Assembly (NCBI GenBank): GCA_015680685.1
Contig: MNCI01038289.1
Location: forward strand, 32,611-96,610
Length of the DNA: 64,000 nt
DNA from: Gnetum montanum
Taxonomy: Eukaryota > Streptophyta > Gnetopsida > Gnetales > Gnetaceae
Direction: 5' to 3'
Part shown: positions 27,101 through 41,100 of the stretch, piece by piece
How the letters are laid out: each line of letters starts with the position of its first letter
How positions within the stretch are numbered: position 1 is the first letter of the stretch
The notes under the pieces: model-generated
What the model saw: only the letters and a program-made list of their open reading frames with translations
Told to the model about the DNA's origin: nothing
Database searches by the model: none
Made by a program: the position numbers and the translations under genes

Positions 27101-30100
27101 TCCAGGCTCAAGTCCAAGAGGAGTTTCTTCAAGAGGAAGCCACTTGTAGAGAGCGTGAGGAGGCTAAGCAAGCACAACAAGAGTGGGAACAAGAAGAGGA
27201 AAGGCAGAGACAATGGCAACTAGATCAAGCACACAAGCAGAGCACGTGGCAATGGCTTCAGGATGGACGATGTTCGTACATCGTCTTGGGCATCAACTAT
27301 GATTGCTTGTGGGGGGAGCTCCAACGACACATCTGCTGAACATCCACACGCTTCCACCCAGATGGGGGGACATCAATCAAGGAGCAGAATCGACAAGAGT
27401 CGACCATGCAGGCTATCCAACAGGCCACCAGTTTTGTGGATTCTAAGCTACACCGTAACACGTTGGATATCCTCCATGCCCTCAAATGTCCACACTACGC
27501 CTATCATAGACTGTGGACATGCCCATAGCATGGCTGCTTCCTCCTCCCCCCCCCCNCCCATGTGGGCCACCAATGGTGACCTCAATTTTGTACTATCTCT
27601 TGTATTTTAATTTCCAATAATATAATCCCGAACATTCTCTCGAAAAAATTATATTACAAAAATGTACAAAGTACAAAGCCAAACAACCAAAATAGAAACA
27701 AGTTGAGGGTTACACACTATGAGAGGTGACCCAACCACAATGACAAAACTAGAGGAGGAAGCTCCCCTTGTAAACTAGATCCAAGAAAGGAAAAGGCATT
27801 TAAAGTGTTGGAACTTTGGTAAAATTGATCATGTCAAAGAAAAATGTAAACCTCCTTCTAAAGAGAAAGCCACAAAAAATATTATAACCAAGAGCAAAAG
27901 GGGGATTTGTATGTAGTATCTTTGTCTAATAATATAAACGGGACATATGAAGAAGGGATCTTTAAAGGATGAAACTTTTGAAATTTGTGGCTTTGTCCAT
28001 GGAAACGGCTTTACAATCCTTTATGACATGACCAATTTCACCACAGCTCCAATACTTTTAGAGGCCTTTTGACGGATTACAGGGATTAGGTTTAAATAGA
28101 GGTTTTTGGCAAACTTTTGTTTTGAATCATTTTTGACAAGTAGTACATCATTTCATAGACTAACAAAAGTTTTCCCACGAACTTCCTCAAACAAAAGTTA
28201 ACACACGACGCTTTCAACTAGTAGACATATTGCTTACCGTTATCACAAAATTTCCCCATGAATCTACAGCATAACCCAACAATCTTCTTCATCCACGTTC
28301 ACCACCACAAACTCCAATTCACTAACAAAAGTTTGAAAAGTATTTGAGTGCTCCATCATGTATGAATGTTTTTAATTTGTACAACTACTTCAAGAAAAGC
28401 TTATTTGTAAGAGATTTTGACTAATATAATGCTTACAATTTATCCATAATTCTTTTGCAGAAGAAACATTCAGTACATTTAGCAAAACTAAATCTGAAAG
28501 ATATAAACCAATTATACTTATCACTTTCAAGTTTAATTTGCTCCAATCTTTAGACAACTTATCTAGTTTGACACTTATAATGGCAACTTATTGATCTTTG
28601 TTAATAAAAAGATGCTCCATTTCCTTCTTCCAAAATTCATAGTTAAGACCATTAAATTTTTCAATATCAATCTTTGAATAACCAGTGATGATTTTTCTCC
28701 ACAAATACCTTGGCCAAAAAATTGTAATGTAAGAAAAAAAGAACTTGGCCTTGATACAAAACCATTACTTTGAGTTATGCAACAATACAAATTTTATATC
28801 CAAAATTGCAATAACAAATTGCACAAAACAAAGAAGACAAAAGAAATAAATGGGCACAAAAATATCATGGGGAAAAGCAAAAAACTCCTCAACAAGAAAC
28901 CAACTCCTTCAAACCATCAGTAGCACAACAACAAACAAGTAAATCTTGTGTCTCTTATTTGTTGTTTTGTATCAGCTATTGTTCTGGTTTTATTTTGGTT
29001 TTGCACTTCCTTCACTATTTTACGAATCATTATTTTTATGGTTATGTTATCTTTGTGTTTTCTCTCACAAGTCATTTTTCTATTCATTTGTTCCACTATG
29101 TTGTTTTTCTCTAACATAGTAGTATTGATGCAAGGTTGAAGACTGATTTGCTCTATAACAGGTTCTTCTATGCAGGCTGGACCAAGGTTCAATATTTCAA
29201 AAGTATGGTTTTGTATAGAACAAATTTTTGAAAAATCTTGAGTAGGAGTTGTAAAAATCCTAAGTTACAGTGGTGGAAACAAGCAAGGAGGTAAAATTTG
29301 AGATGTTTCTATGAATTTTTTTAGATTTTTTGGTTTCTTCTTTTAGAGTTTGTTGCTTGAGTGGGAGTTATGAATCTCATTGCAATGAGATGTCATGTGA
29401 ATGAAAGCAATCACATCTTCATGGAGCAAATGCATTGCTCAATTTATAAGCAAGATTTATCTTCAAGGGGGAGATTGGTATGAGTGCAAAATTAAATTTT
29501 GTACCTCTATTATTTAATTAATAAACATGATCTTTTCTAAGGGATAAGCCATTGTTAGTTAATGGGCTCTTTTTAGATGGTTCTATGGATCTGTTATTAT
29601 TCAAGAAGTGATTTCTTTGGAATGTTCTACATTGTTGAGATCATTCTAAATGGATGACTTCTAGATGTTTCTAGATTAGAGTGTGTAATATAGCTTTGCC
29701 TACTTAAGAACTAGATCCCATGGTTGTATGAAAATACTTCATTTAGATCCACTGAACAATAAGAGCTCAGTTTTTTCAGTAGAGGTTTCCTACTGTTCTT
29801 GAGGTTTTTACCCCATAAATTTTTTCACTTATTTGCCATTTTGCATCCCTTGTAGTTGTAGTTTTGATTTTGTTTCACACTTCATTCCTTATTTTCAAGA
29901 TTTCTCAGTTGTGTTTTATCTTGCACATTGTCGCTTCTTTATCCATTTGCTTCATTGTGCTCTTTTTCTCCAACAACAACCATGTGCAACCAAAATTTTA
30001 TTACGTTTATGAAAAATCACAAGGAATATGGAATAGAGACAGATTAAAAATGCAAATCAAATCATGATATGAGACAGATTAAAAATGCAAATCAAATCAT

Positions 30101-33100
30101 GAATCGCCTTTTCAAGCAAAAGATTTCGGATCATAGTTACTTGGAATCACAACTTGGAATTGTGTGGAATTGTATAAGTAAAAAACAATTTAAAATAAAA
30201 ATTTTAAAGATTCTTGTAGTAAGAAACCACTTCTACGAATAAAAACATTCAAAAAAAAATATACAGTTTTAAGTTTTAAAAAAACATCTTATAGTCATAG
30301 AGAGTCAATAATAACATAATTCTGCCGGACAACATGATTCAGCTTAAGATTTTATAATTGACTATTATCTTTTTTTTTTATTGTTTGTAGACACAATGTG
30401 CACCCGCATGTCTGCCACCTGACTGTATGTAACTAAAGTTGAAACAATACTTGGCTTTTCTCAATTAAAATTGAAATAACACTTGGCCTTTGTTGCTATA
30501 GAGAACAACAATGCCAACCAACCAACCAATAGCAGTCTGTGTTTATTATTTTTTTGAAGATAGATATAGGCCTTAATGCAAGGCAGCATTAGCACCCCGA
30601 CAGTCCTTGCAAACTAGCACATTGCTGGCAACACCAGCACTCTAGCTTTGCATGCAGAACCAGTGCTCTAACATTATTGGAAGAACCACCACTTCAACAT
30701 TGCATGAGGAACCAGAGGTAGCCACAAGCTTCAACATTGCTCAAAGAACCAATGGTAGCCACAAGCTTCAACATTCCATCAAGGTAGCAACTGTCGCTTT
30801 GCCATTGCTGGAAGCACCGACGCAGCACCAACAGTAGCCACAGGCTTCGACATTGCTAGAAACACCAGCAGTAAGAATACATATGGCGGCCAAATACAAC
30901 AATATTCATCAATTGAAAATCATGATTTTAAATCATGAATTTCTTTTTTGCAGATTGATGCCATTCATGAATTTCTTTTTTGCAGATTGATGCCATTCCC
31001 AACCGTAGGATGAGGTGAGCAAGTTAAAGTTGAAATTGAAATTGATAGCAAATTCACCATTATTGCTGACCTCCTCCTCATACTGCATGGGCATCAGCCT
31101 ACAACCAATGAACAGTAGGCACCCATTTACAGTGGCCATTTGCAATAGCTGCATCACAAAAAATGGCTTAGGCATACACAACGTTCAGCACCCAGCCTCA
31201 AAATTGGAGCACAACAACAACAACAGCCATGAATGAAGATTGCGGTTGTAGAAAAATGCTAACAGTTTGTGTTTATCTGGTAAAATTAGGATTGTGATTC
31301 CAATCCAATTTGATACGTGTTTTTGTGGATTGCAATCCAAAATTGTTTGAATCGCAATCCCAATTTACATTTTTAATCAAGTAACAAAGAGAATACATAC
31401 AAAAAGAAATTTAAGATGTGTAAACCCCACCAAAGAGGTCTATAATACACACAAAGTTACAACCTTACCTAACTTAAGAGTCATAAACCTAGAATATCTC
31501 CAATTTTAGCCACAAAAATGTAACTAAGATGCTCTCTAAACTTTCTGATATTGTGAATTGAGGATGGAAGATTCACTTAAACCAGAAAGTCATGGGGTCT
31601 AGAAAGGGAACTAGTTTTCAATAAGACAAGTGTTCGACTTAAGAACTGACTTCGACAATTATGAAATGATTGCCTTAGTATGCTAGTCAAATAAGTCCGG
31701 GATATGGAACAGATGGAATATGCAGGGCATGAATTTTGGGATGTGTAAACCCCCAAAGAAGTATATTATACACACAAAGTCACAAACATACCTAAGTTGG
31801 TGGTTCATAAACCTAGAATATCTACAGTTTAAGCCAAAGACAGCTGACTAAGAGGCTCCCTAAACTTTCTTATCATGTCATTAGAGGATGGAAGATTCAC
31901 TTAAATAAGTCAAGAGGTCTAGAAAGGGACTGGTCTTCAATAAGACAACTAGTCTATTAAAAAACTGATTTAAGCAATTATCAATGGCGTCAAGTAGACA
32001 GCCAGCCATAGTAAATCACTGTCAAATCTTTCATCTAACTTAATGGTTAGCCCATCATAAATGGGATAAAGACACCAGCCCAACATAAATGGAATAAAGA
32101 CACCACAATCATGGTGATGATGATTTAAGCAATTATCAATTGATTACCTTAGTATGCTAGCCAAATATACTGTGTGTCATGCTCTAACCAAACAATCTTT
32201 AAAGCATAGTAATTTATAAATGTCCTTTTAGAAGAGTAAAATCATCTGAACTCAAGGATGTGATCAATTAAGCATGAACCATTCCAAAAACATTCACCAT
32301 GGCGAATAAGTAGCTCCCTTTGAATCTATTAACAGATCACCATGTGCATCTGCTGCAGTATTACATGGAAGAACGCTCCTTTAAAGATTTCAAACTCCCT
32401 GAACTTTTGAGAGTGGAAGTATGCTTGCAGTGTTTTGGAAGAACATCCTAGGCATTTAAAGGATGCTTCAAGAGTGTAGGAGAAAATGTAGAGAAGGTAC
32501 AAAAGCAAAAATTTTATTTTTCAACCGGCCTTTTGTTTCTTGTTCTATTTTTTCATACATCAACCATTTCTATAACAATTTCAGATTTTCAACAACTTGG
32601 GTGCCTCCCGGAGGCAAGGCAGGCAGATACCATCAACTTGTTGGATGACTGATTTTCCAATCAATTAACGGTTTTATTGCAGAGGCCAGTGTTGCAACTC
32701 TGATTTGACAAACCTAATAGAAAAAATCAGTCAACCGTTACTTTTTCCAGATTCAATAAATATACACTTCGAGTCTCCTGGATGTGCTAAGTTTCACTTC
32801 ATGAATTGTAAACTTCAAAACTGATGAACTGTCTATGTTATTGGCATTTTCCAGTTATTGTAACAGTATTCTCAAGAAGATTTTTATCGTTGTTTCATTT
32901 TAACACAGAAATTTCTGCAAAAACGTCTTCAGAGTTTATTTTTAGTATTATATATAGTTTTTAGTTCATGCTTCAGATGCACTTCCCCTTCCTCCCACAA
33001 ATAACCTCATTCCCAAACACCTTTGAGTACACAGATCCCAAATTATGTGATACATGGATTTAGAAAGTGATCGAAATAGATATTTGATGAATAGAGAATC

Positions 33101-36100
33101 AGCTAAAAGAATAATATAAAACAGGAAAACTTTCCAACATCTAAGACATCCAAACCCATAGATATTTAAAATAGCCTGTGCAAATTTACCGATAATACCT
33201 TGTCATATCCCTCGCTGGTTGAGTTCACTACACATTGCAAGTTGGAAAGACATGATCCATCATTGATCTGAACAAATAAAATCATAATCAGAAAACTAAT
33301 ATCAATTTTTATAGAAGAAAACTTATTAATATCTTGGTTACATTATAAAACAGGATTTTAAATATAAAATATAGTTGTACTTTTTGTTGGTATAGTAAGT
33401 ACATATCAAAAGAAAATTTCTGAAACTCATTGATTAAGACATGTGACTTGTAAAGTAGAAATTACAGGTACAATTCCTATGGTGCCTCGGGTTTTGTTCC
33501 ATTGGAGTTGACATTGTTTTGGATTAGTTTAATCCAAATTTCTTCAGAAGATCATTAATGTACCTCTCCTGCTTAAGTATGATTCATTTCTCCTTCTAAA
33601 GTACTTTAATTCCTAGGCAACATCTCATTAGCCCTAGATCAGTAATCTCATATTCTTTTTTCAAACTTCTCCTCACCTTTTTAAAGGTTGTTTTACTATC
33701 CCCTTATTTGTTTATCCTTACTATGGATGTTTTTGGGGCTTATCTGTGGCAACATCAGAAATTTGGTCTTATTCAAGGCATCACTCTAGCTTTGGTTGTC
33801 CTAAATTTTCCCAATTCATGATTTGTAAATAATACTTCTCTTTCTCTGCAACGATCAAAGGTGTAGTAACCCAACTTTCTTGGATTTTCATCTTAAAGTT
33901 TGTAGCAATATTTGTGAGCCTGCTTTGTTATGATAATATGTGTGGATAGTGTTGATTTGTATAATTATCTATAATCTCATGACTTTGATAGATTTAGAGT
34001 GTTGCTAATGTACTTGTATTGATGATTAGTTGAATGACCAACTATTCTTCCTTGTGATTGATCTAGGTTGTGCTAATTTGTGTTGTGTGTATTACTAAAT
34101 GTAAAGTACTAAGTACATACTACTAATTAATTTAGCATATATTAATGAAATGAACGAAAAGAATGCTGACTAGAAATAAAGTTGAAATGTTGTATTATTT
34201 ATGAGGTTGCTACTATGCTTTTATTTTTGTGTGTTGCATGACCTAAGTGCATTGAAATGATTTCTTAAACTGATTAGAATGTTTCTATATGAATTGTGTA
34301 TGTGTGTGTGCATTAATGTGGGTATCCCATGTACTTGTTTCAATGTGCATTCATATAAGTTTTGAATATCTTATCTCTAAGGGCTACTATGTGAATTCTA
34401 AGTATTCAACAATCAGATTTAGAAAGAAAGAAGAAACAAAGACTTCTTTATGTTATAATTCAAGGGCTGAAAGAGGTATGTTTTGCTTAAGTATGAATGA
34501 TTCTTTTAAATATGCATATAGATGCATGTTGTTGAGGAACTTGACCAATGGATCAAGTGGAAGGAACCTAACCTATGAATCAGGAATATTATGTATATCA
34601 TAGTTGTATCATTTTAAATAATGAACATGTGGAGTGTTGTGTATGTTGTTGATGCATTGTTTTTTTAGAGTTCCATTAGTTAATAGAATATAAGTACCCT
34701 CTCCATGGTTGTAGAAAATTCGTGTGATGACCTTTCAAAGCATCATAAGACAATACAATAATAAGTTATGAATATGAAATTCTTGCATTGCTGATGGCCT
34801 GAAAAAGAAGGTGTTTCACTTGGTTTTATGTCTTGAACTTGCACTTTTTTATATTCTCATTTCGGAATCTCTTCCATTGCACCTTATGACTTTATTTCTA
34901 AGAGAAATGTTGCTGGAAATGAAGCACAACTACGTATTTATTGCTGATAAATTTAGAGGTGACATGTTGCTGAAGAAAGAAGGAACATAGGTGGATATTA
35001 TGCTTGAATATTTTATGCTTATCAGTTTTCTACTACATGAGACCAAAAGGAATTGTAGCTGAGACTTGGTAGAATTAGAATTTCAAAACATAAAAAGTTA
35101 CAACTCGGGGAATTGAACTTGCAACCTGTTCGAATATATTTTTATTAATTTTTTTAGCGTGATCATGGAAAGAATTGAACTCATGACTAGGTGGTGCAAA
35201 AAAAGGTTTTATTTATTAAAAAGGGGGAGAAAGAAGGGGAACCATTTTTAGTAAAGATTCAGTTACATTAAAGAAACTGTATTTGAAACAAAAACTGAAG
35301 TGAATAAAAACGGCTAGGATGAAAGAAAAAAAAGATGGAAGAAGGAAGGGAGAAAAAGTGTGTGTTTGCACATGAAAAAGAAGGAGAGCTCAATCACAAG
35401 GGAGTTGGCTGGAAATGAACAGAAACAAAAGGAGAAAAAAGAGGAGTTTGTGTGTGCACGCACATGAAAAAAAAAAAGAGAGCTCAATCACAAGAGAGGC
35501 AGCTAGAAATGAAAAGCAGCAAATGGAGAGAAAAAGGGAGAGTGTGTGTGTGCACATGAAAAAGAAGGAGAGATCAATCACAAGGGAGATGGCTAGAAAT
35601 GAACAACAACAAAAAGAGACTATGGCTGGAGCAGCAAATGAACAACAACAACAATGAGACAATGGCTGAAAGAGAAAAAGAACAACAACAAAAGAAGATT
35701 GCAACTGAAACAGCAAATGAACACTAACAAAAGAAGATTGTGGCTGAAACAGCAAATGAACACCAACAAAAGAAGATTGTGACTGAACACCAACATGAGA
35801 AAGTTGTAGCTGGTAAAAAAAAAAGAGTAGCAACAAGGGAAGATTGTGGCTGGTACAAAAATCAACAAGAAGAAAACTTTAGATGAACAACAATCCAATA
35901 ATGTAATTAATTGTTCTTGGCAAGCACAAAATCTAAGCAAGAAGTTAAGATGAACCCTTCTCTTGATATGTGTGATGGATAGCATTTGCTGATAATCTCA
36001 AAATCTAAGCTCTTCTTCTTTCTTTGCCTTGAATATCATTTTATATTAAAATCAACTTTCACCAAATTTGTTGTTAAGGTTTTAAATTATTAAATCCTTA

Positions 36101-38132
36101 ATTTTGTTGATGGATCTCTCCACTTGTCCTCTACACTCTCAAGCCTAAATGACTTGGATGAGAATTGTTTCTATAATGATTCAAAAAAACCTATAACAAT
36201 TTGAGGCATATTGACATAATGATTTGCCAATAGGGGCCAAGGATTCCTTATATGAGGATTGGTACCACTGGCATAAAGTGAGAGTATCCCTGGATCCATG
36301 TCTATTTTGTGATTTTCTAAAATTTACAGAATTGTTGAATCATTGGTTTTTGGCTGGAAAATTGGCTTCATGATCCCTTTGAATGCTTAATCCTTGGATT
36401 TGAATTTTGATTTTTATTTGTGTACCTTCTCAAGTCTGATTTTGTTATCTTTCTATGAGTCCAATGGAGTGGAGGAAATCTAGGATGTTAATTTATTGTT
36501 ATTAGATCTTAGTGATGTTAAATTATGGCTGTTAAATGTAGGTGATTTCTCTATTCTCTATTATTGGTAAATTAGATAGCTTGATTAAATCTTAGTGGTG
36601 TGCAATTTATTATTTTGGTTTTGAAAAGTTGATTTTAAATTATTTTCATCGTGAGGTTTGCTGAAAGAAAATAAAATTGATTTGTTGTGCAATTGAATGG
36701 ATTTGATATTACTGATTTATACATTTCTTGTGGCAAACTGTTGGGTAGGGCAAGCCCATTGATGAACAACATCTGATATATTAGTATGGTCTGAGAAAAA
36801 TCAGAATCTGATCAGTAAATAAAGAGAATATCAGACCTGTACATTGTATCAAAGGAGTTGCATATCTTTTTGTTGTCACTATTTGGTTTTCATGGTTATC
36901 CTTTTTATCAGCAATGGTTGAACCAAAAATTGATTATTCATCATGGTTTGTAGATTGATGCTAGAGTTGTGTTTAATTCTTTTATTAAAAATTTCAATAA
37001 TTTGATTTGTAAACTACTAATTCATAAGATTCTTGTGTTTATGTGAACAGGTTTATTAATGTGTACAATCTAGTTTCTGATTTGTCTTGCTTGCTGAACA
37101 CTAAGTATTGTATCAATGGCAATTATATTGAAAATAAATGCAAAGATTGCTTTATTATTTTGTATTTCAATTTGCAGTTTTCCAGGTCCATGAATAATAT
37201 GTTTTCCTTGAGTTTGACTCCCTTATGACGGATTACATATTGGCTGTGCATAATTTAAAACTGCTAAGTGAAGTAACGGAATTAATTGGCTTTTTGCTAA
37301 GCTAGATGGCTGAGGATATGATTTTAAGTTTTAGATGTTTTTACATTTATACTACACCTTGGATGCAGTGTATTAAGAGATGTCAATCATTATATTGGCT
37401 TTCTCTTCTTGCTGGATCCTTGGGCCATTCTTTGCATCATATAATTTTCTTTGTTATGTATTATTTTAATGATAGCTGTCTATGTTGATAATTAATTAAC
37501 TGTTTGGGAACAAAAAAAGAAAAAAAGTTTGTCCTTGCATTTTGAGCCAGCTTGTTGAGTGCTTTGAGTGTTAACTCTTGCTTCCTATGGATGGGTGTTA
37601 TAAACAGATACTCTTAACAATGTCTTTCTTTGTTTGAGTCAATTTAAGCAAGCCTCTGAATTAAAGGTTAATTTTAACAAGAGTAAGTTTTATAATTTTG
37701 AGACTCCTAAACCTATTTTTCAATCTATTTGCAATAAGATATAGCATCAAAAAGATAAGCTTCCTGCTCAGTATTTGGGAATTCCTTTGTTTTTTTACCA
37801 AATAAAGGTATCTATATTGGATGAGGTGTTGTACAAGGTTCCTAACAAACTTTGAATGAAAGGAGAAGTTATTACCTTAGGCTGGAAGGCTACAGCTCCT
37901 GCATTCAGTCCTTCAAGCATTACCACTATACTTGTTCGTGTGCTATAAGGCTCCAAAATCAATCCTAAACCTCTTCGAACAATTGGAGAGGATATTTTTA
38001 TGGCCCAACATTAAACAGTGTATTCCATTCAGTTTCATTGAATATGTTATGTTAGCCTGTTGAAGATAGGGGTTGAGGTTTGTGGCATTTACAACATTTA
38101 AATTATGCTCTTCTTGGAAAACGTACTTTGCC

Positions 38133-38164
<32 letters not shown>

Positions 38165-41100
38165 CNNNNNNNNNNNNNNNNNNNNNNNNNNNNNNNNNNN
38201 NNNNNNNNNNNNNNNNNNNNNNNNNNNNNNNNNNNNNNNNNNNNNNNNNNNNNNNNNNNNNNNGGTTTGTAATTTCCTATACTATATTTTGTCAGTAATA
38301 TACTCCCAAATATTTTCTCAAAAAAAAAACATTAAAGTGATCAATGATCCTGCTTTTTGGGAAGTCTCGGGTGCATACAAACTTGCACTTGTCTATTCAT
38401 CTTTAGCCCTAGCTTATAAGGATAAATTTTGCAATCCTGGTAGAGAGATGTTAGTATTCCAAAACATAAGATCTTTATCTCTAAATGTTTCTATGGCAAG
38501 CTTCTAATGAAGGTTTTATTGCATCATATGGGTTTAATTACAAATGATCTTTTAACACATTGCATGGTGTCATCAAAATCATTAGACCATTGTTTTTTTC
38601 GATGTCTATTAGTAAGGAGCATTGGACAAGAGACTCAAAAAATCATGAATAGATAGTTATGAGGCTCTTCTCTCAATTATATTATTCATGCTTGGCCAAA
38701 TCCAAAAGAAAAATGGAAGAGACAAAATTAAAATCCTCATCTCCTTGATTCTACATGCAATTTGGATTGGGTGCAACAAGCTTTTCCTTTCTAGTGAACA
38801 ATCAAACCCAAATCATTTTGCGCCTAGCTTTTGGTTGAGTGGGCTCCAATTTAGTTGCATTGTTTATGAAAGCAATGGATGGATATTGCAAAGAGTTCCA
38901 TGAAATTATCATCCACAATCAAACGTAGGTTGGAGCTTTGATTGTTAGAGGGATTTGGAATTTGTTAGTTCCAAATGTTTAGTGTAAGGGATTTCAGCTA
39001 ACAATATTGTACGCAATGATTGGGAAATTTTTGCTGACATTATTTTAATCTTCTAATCTCTTGGAGTTTCTTGGATTTTTAGTATAGGTGCTCCTAGAAG
39101 CTCTAGTATTGGCCCTTTGTTAACAAAGTTATGTTGTATCCGAAGTAAGAATGATTGTTTTTGTTTGCTTTTGACGAATGTGCCCTGGCCACTATAGATC
39201 CAGGTTTACATTGCTTTAAAAAAACGCTTATTTCAATATTGTCTAGGATCAAGATGTTGTCCACATATAAGAAGAGATATGCATTTCTACCATGTGGGTG
39301 TATGATGAATAGTGTTGCATCTACATCTTGGAAGTAACACATTCAAAAGCCCAAACTTACTAAGCTCTCATTCAGCTTTGTGTGCCAAGCACAAGGTTTT
39401 TGCTTTAAACCATACAATGACTTCTTCAATGTGCACCCTTTATGTTCTTATTCTTCAACTTCAAATCCTTCTAGCAAAGACATGTAAATCTCCCCCAAAT
39501 CTCCATTAAAGAATGCAATCTTAACATCAAGTTGATGTATCTTCTATCCTTTCTATGCAATCAATGCAACAGTTTGAATGGGCTATCGTTTAGCTGTCAA
39601 TGTAAAAACTTATTTGTTCTATTTATTCCAAATGCTATGGTGAACTTCCTTATGATGTTTTTGCCTTGTTTAAGTTTCCATTTGCAGTTTCTATGTTATT
39701 TTTCTCATCAGTTCATCTATTTTCTTTTTGTTTCAATATTTTCAAATTATTATTATTATTCTCTGATCAATAACCCAAACTTTATTATTATTACCTTCTC
39801 AACCTAAGTATTCATCCAACAATTCAAATGTTAAACACTTACCTTTTGCATTTGCTTATCTTAATGTTTACCTTGCTGCTGATCCTTCATTACTTAGTCA
39901 TTCAAGTTTCATTATTTCAACTCTTCCATGCCTTCTAAACCTATCTTAGATTAATGGGTGTGACATTTTACATTGATACCCTAGATTTCAATTATAAGAC
40001 TTATAGTTGATTCACATGGCAACATGCACATAGGGTGGCAAAGTTGTTACTTCCTATTTTAACCTAATACTTGGATAGTAAAAAAATTGCTTCAATCAAT
40101 GTCATGCATTTACACAAACCCTTTCACAACCAACCTCATTTTGTGCTTGCCAAGCGTTCTATCTAAGTGAAATTTGTCTTGAAACATCCACTTATTTCTT
40201 ACCACTTTTGTTTTAAGTAGAAACTCAACCAGTACCCATCTGTCAATTTTCACCAATGTTTCATACTTCTTACACATTGCTTCTTACCACTTAAAATTTT
40301 TTTCACCAATTCCTTGACAATGGTTGGTTCAATTTTGTAAGTGAGGTAAACTTCTACATGTTCTATTTCATCTTCCTCCCTCACTTCATGAATAGATCAC
40401 TTCTCCCCAAAAAATTGAAATCTCTGCATGTATATCACTTAAAGTTTAGTCATTGTGCTTCAAGTGATGGGCTTTGGATTTATCATCCAATGTGATGAGC
40501 TCCCATCTATCTCTACAAAGATGACATTTTCTGACACAATTCACCTATACTTTTGAAAGAACATCTTGTAGTTCTTTGTATTTGTATCATATCTCACAAA
40601 GAGTCCTGGTTGTGCATGCAATTGTTGTTTCTTCAAGTGCTTGGACAAAATGAATGCATAGCACCGTGAACTAAAAATTCTGAATCATTTCACACTTGGA
40701 ACATATTTTATCCACATTTCATTTGATGTTTTCTCTGTTTTTGTCCAGCCCCAATTCAGGACCTAAACAAAGGGGTAAAAATTACAGAACTAATATCAAA
40801 TCAAATAATCAACAATGATAAAAAATGAAGCAACTAGATATCACAGGTACATACCATTAATAAACGAAATAAATAACACTTTTAATCATACATATCAAAT
40901 ATACTTGGGCTTACAGTATTAATCAATCATAAAATAAAACGAGTACTACTTAATGAATAACTTTTAGAAAAAAAGCTTTTTCTAAAGAAAATGTGCTACT
41001 GCATAATTATTTCAACATACAGCAATCATTCAAAAATTAGTGCCAAAATAGGCAATCGTTAGCTTAGAACCTAATTAGCCATAAAGACTGCAATTGCAAT

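Larger units (their letters stand above)
24247..27661 (+). mobile_element. L1-like LINE, copy 2 (5'-truncated)
   Basis: The insert is 24261-27647, between ATTATACTACAAGA (24247) and ATTATATTACAAAA (27648), a 14-bp target duplication with two differences. The order of parts is RT from motif 0 (24440-25045), the post-RT region ([18 protein letters not shown]), and zf-RVT at 25660-25945. An N gap (25952-26076), the extra C-terminal region (26085-27560) and the 3' end CCGAACATTCTCTCG plus A6 follow. It is GC-richer and less decayed than its surroundings, so it is younger than copy 1. A C21 run and one N at 25280-25301 break the frame. Confidence 0.85.

Noticed and set aside
35337-35630. Evenly spaced direct repeats as a CRISPR-like array
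   Set aside because: The units are contiguous diverged minisatellite repeats without unique spacers, and the genome is eukaryotic.
35390-35836. A 148-codon minus-strand frame rich in Phe, Ser and Cys
   Set aside because: It arises from the in-frame minisatellite and has no start context or conserved domain.
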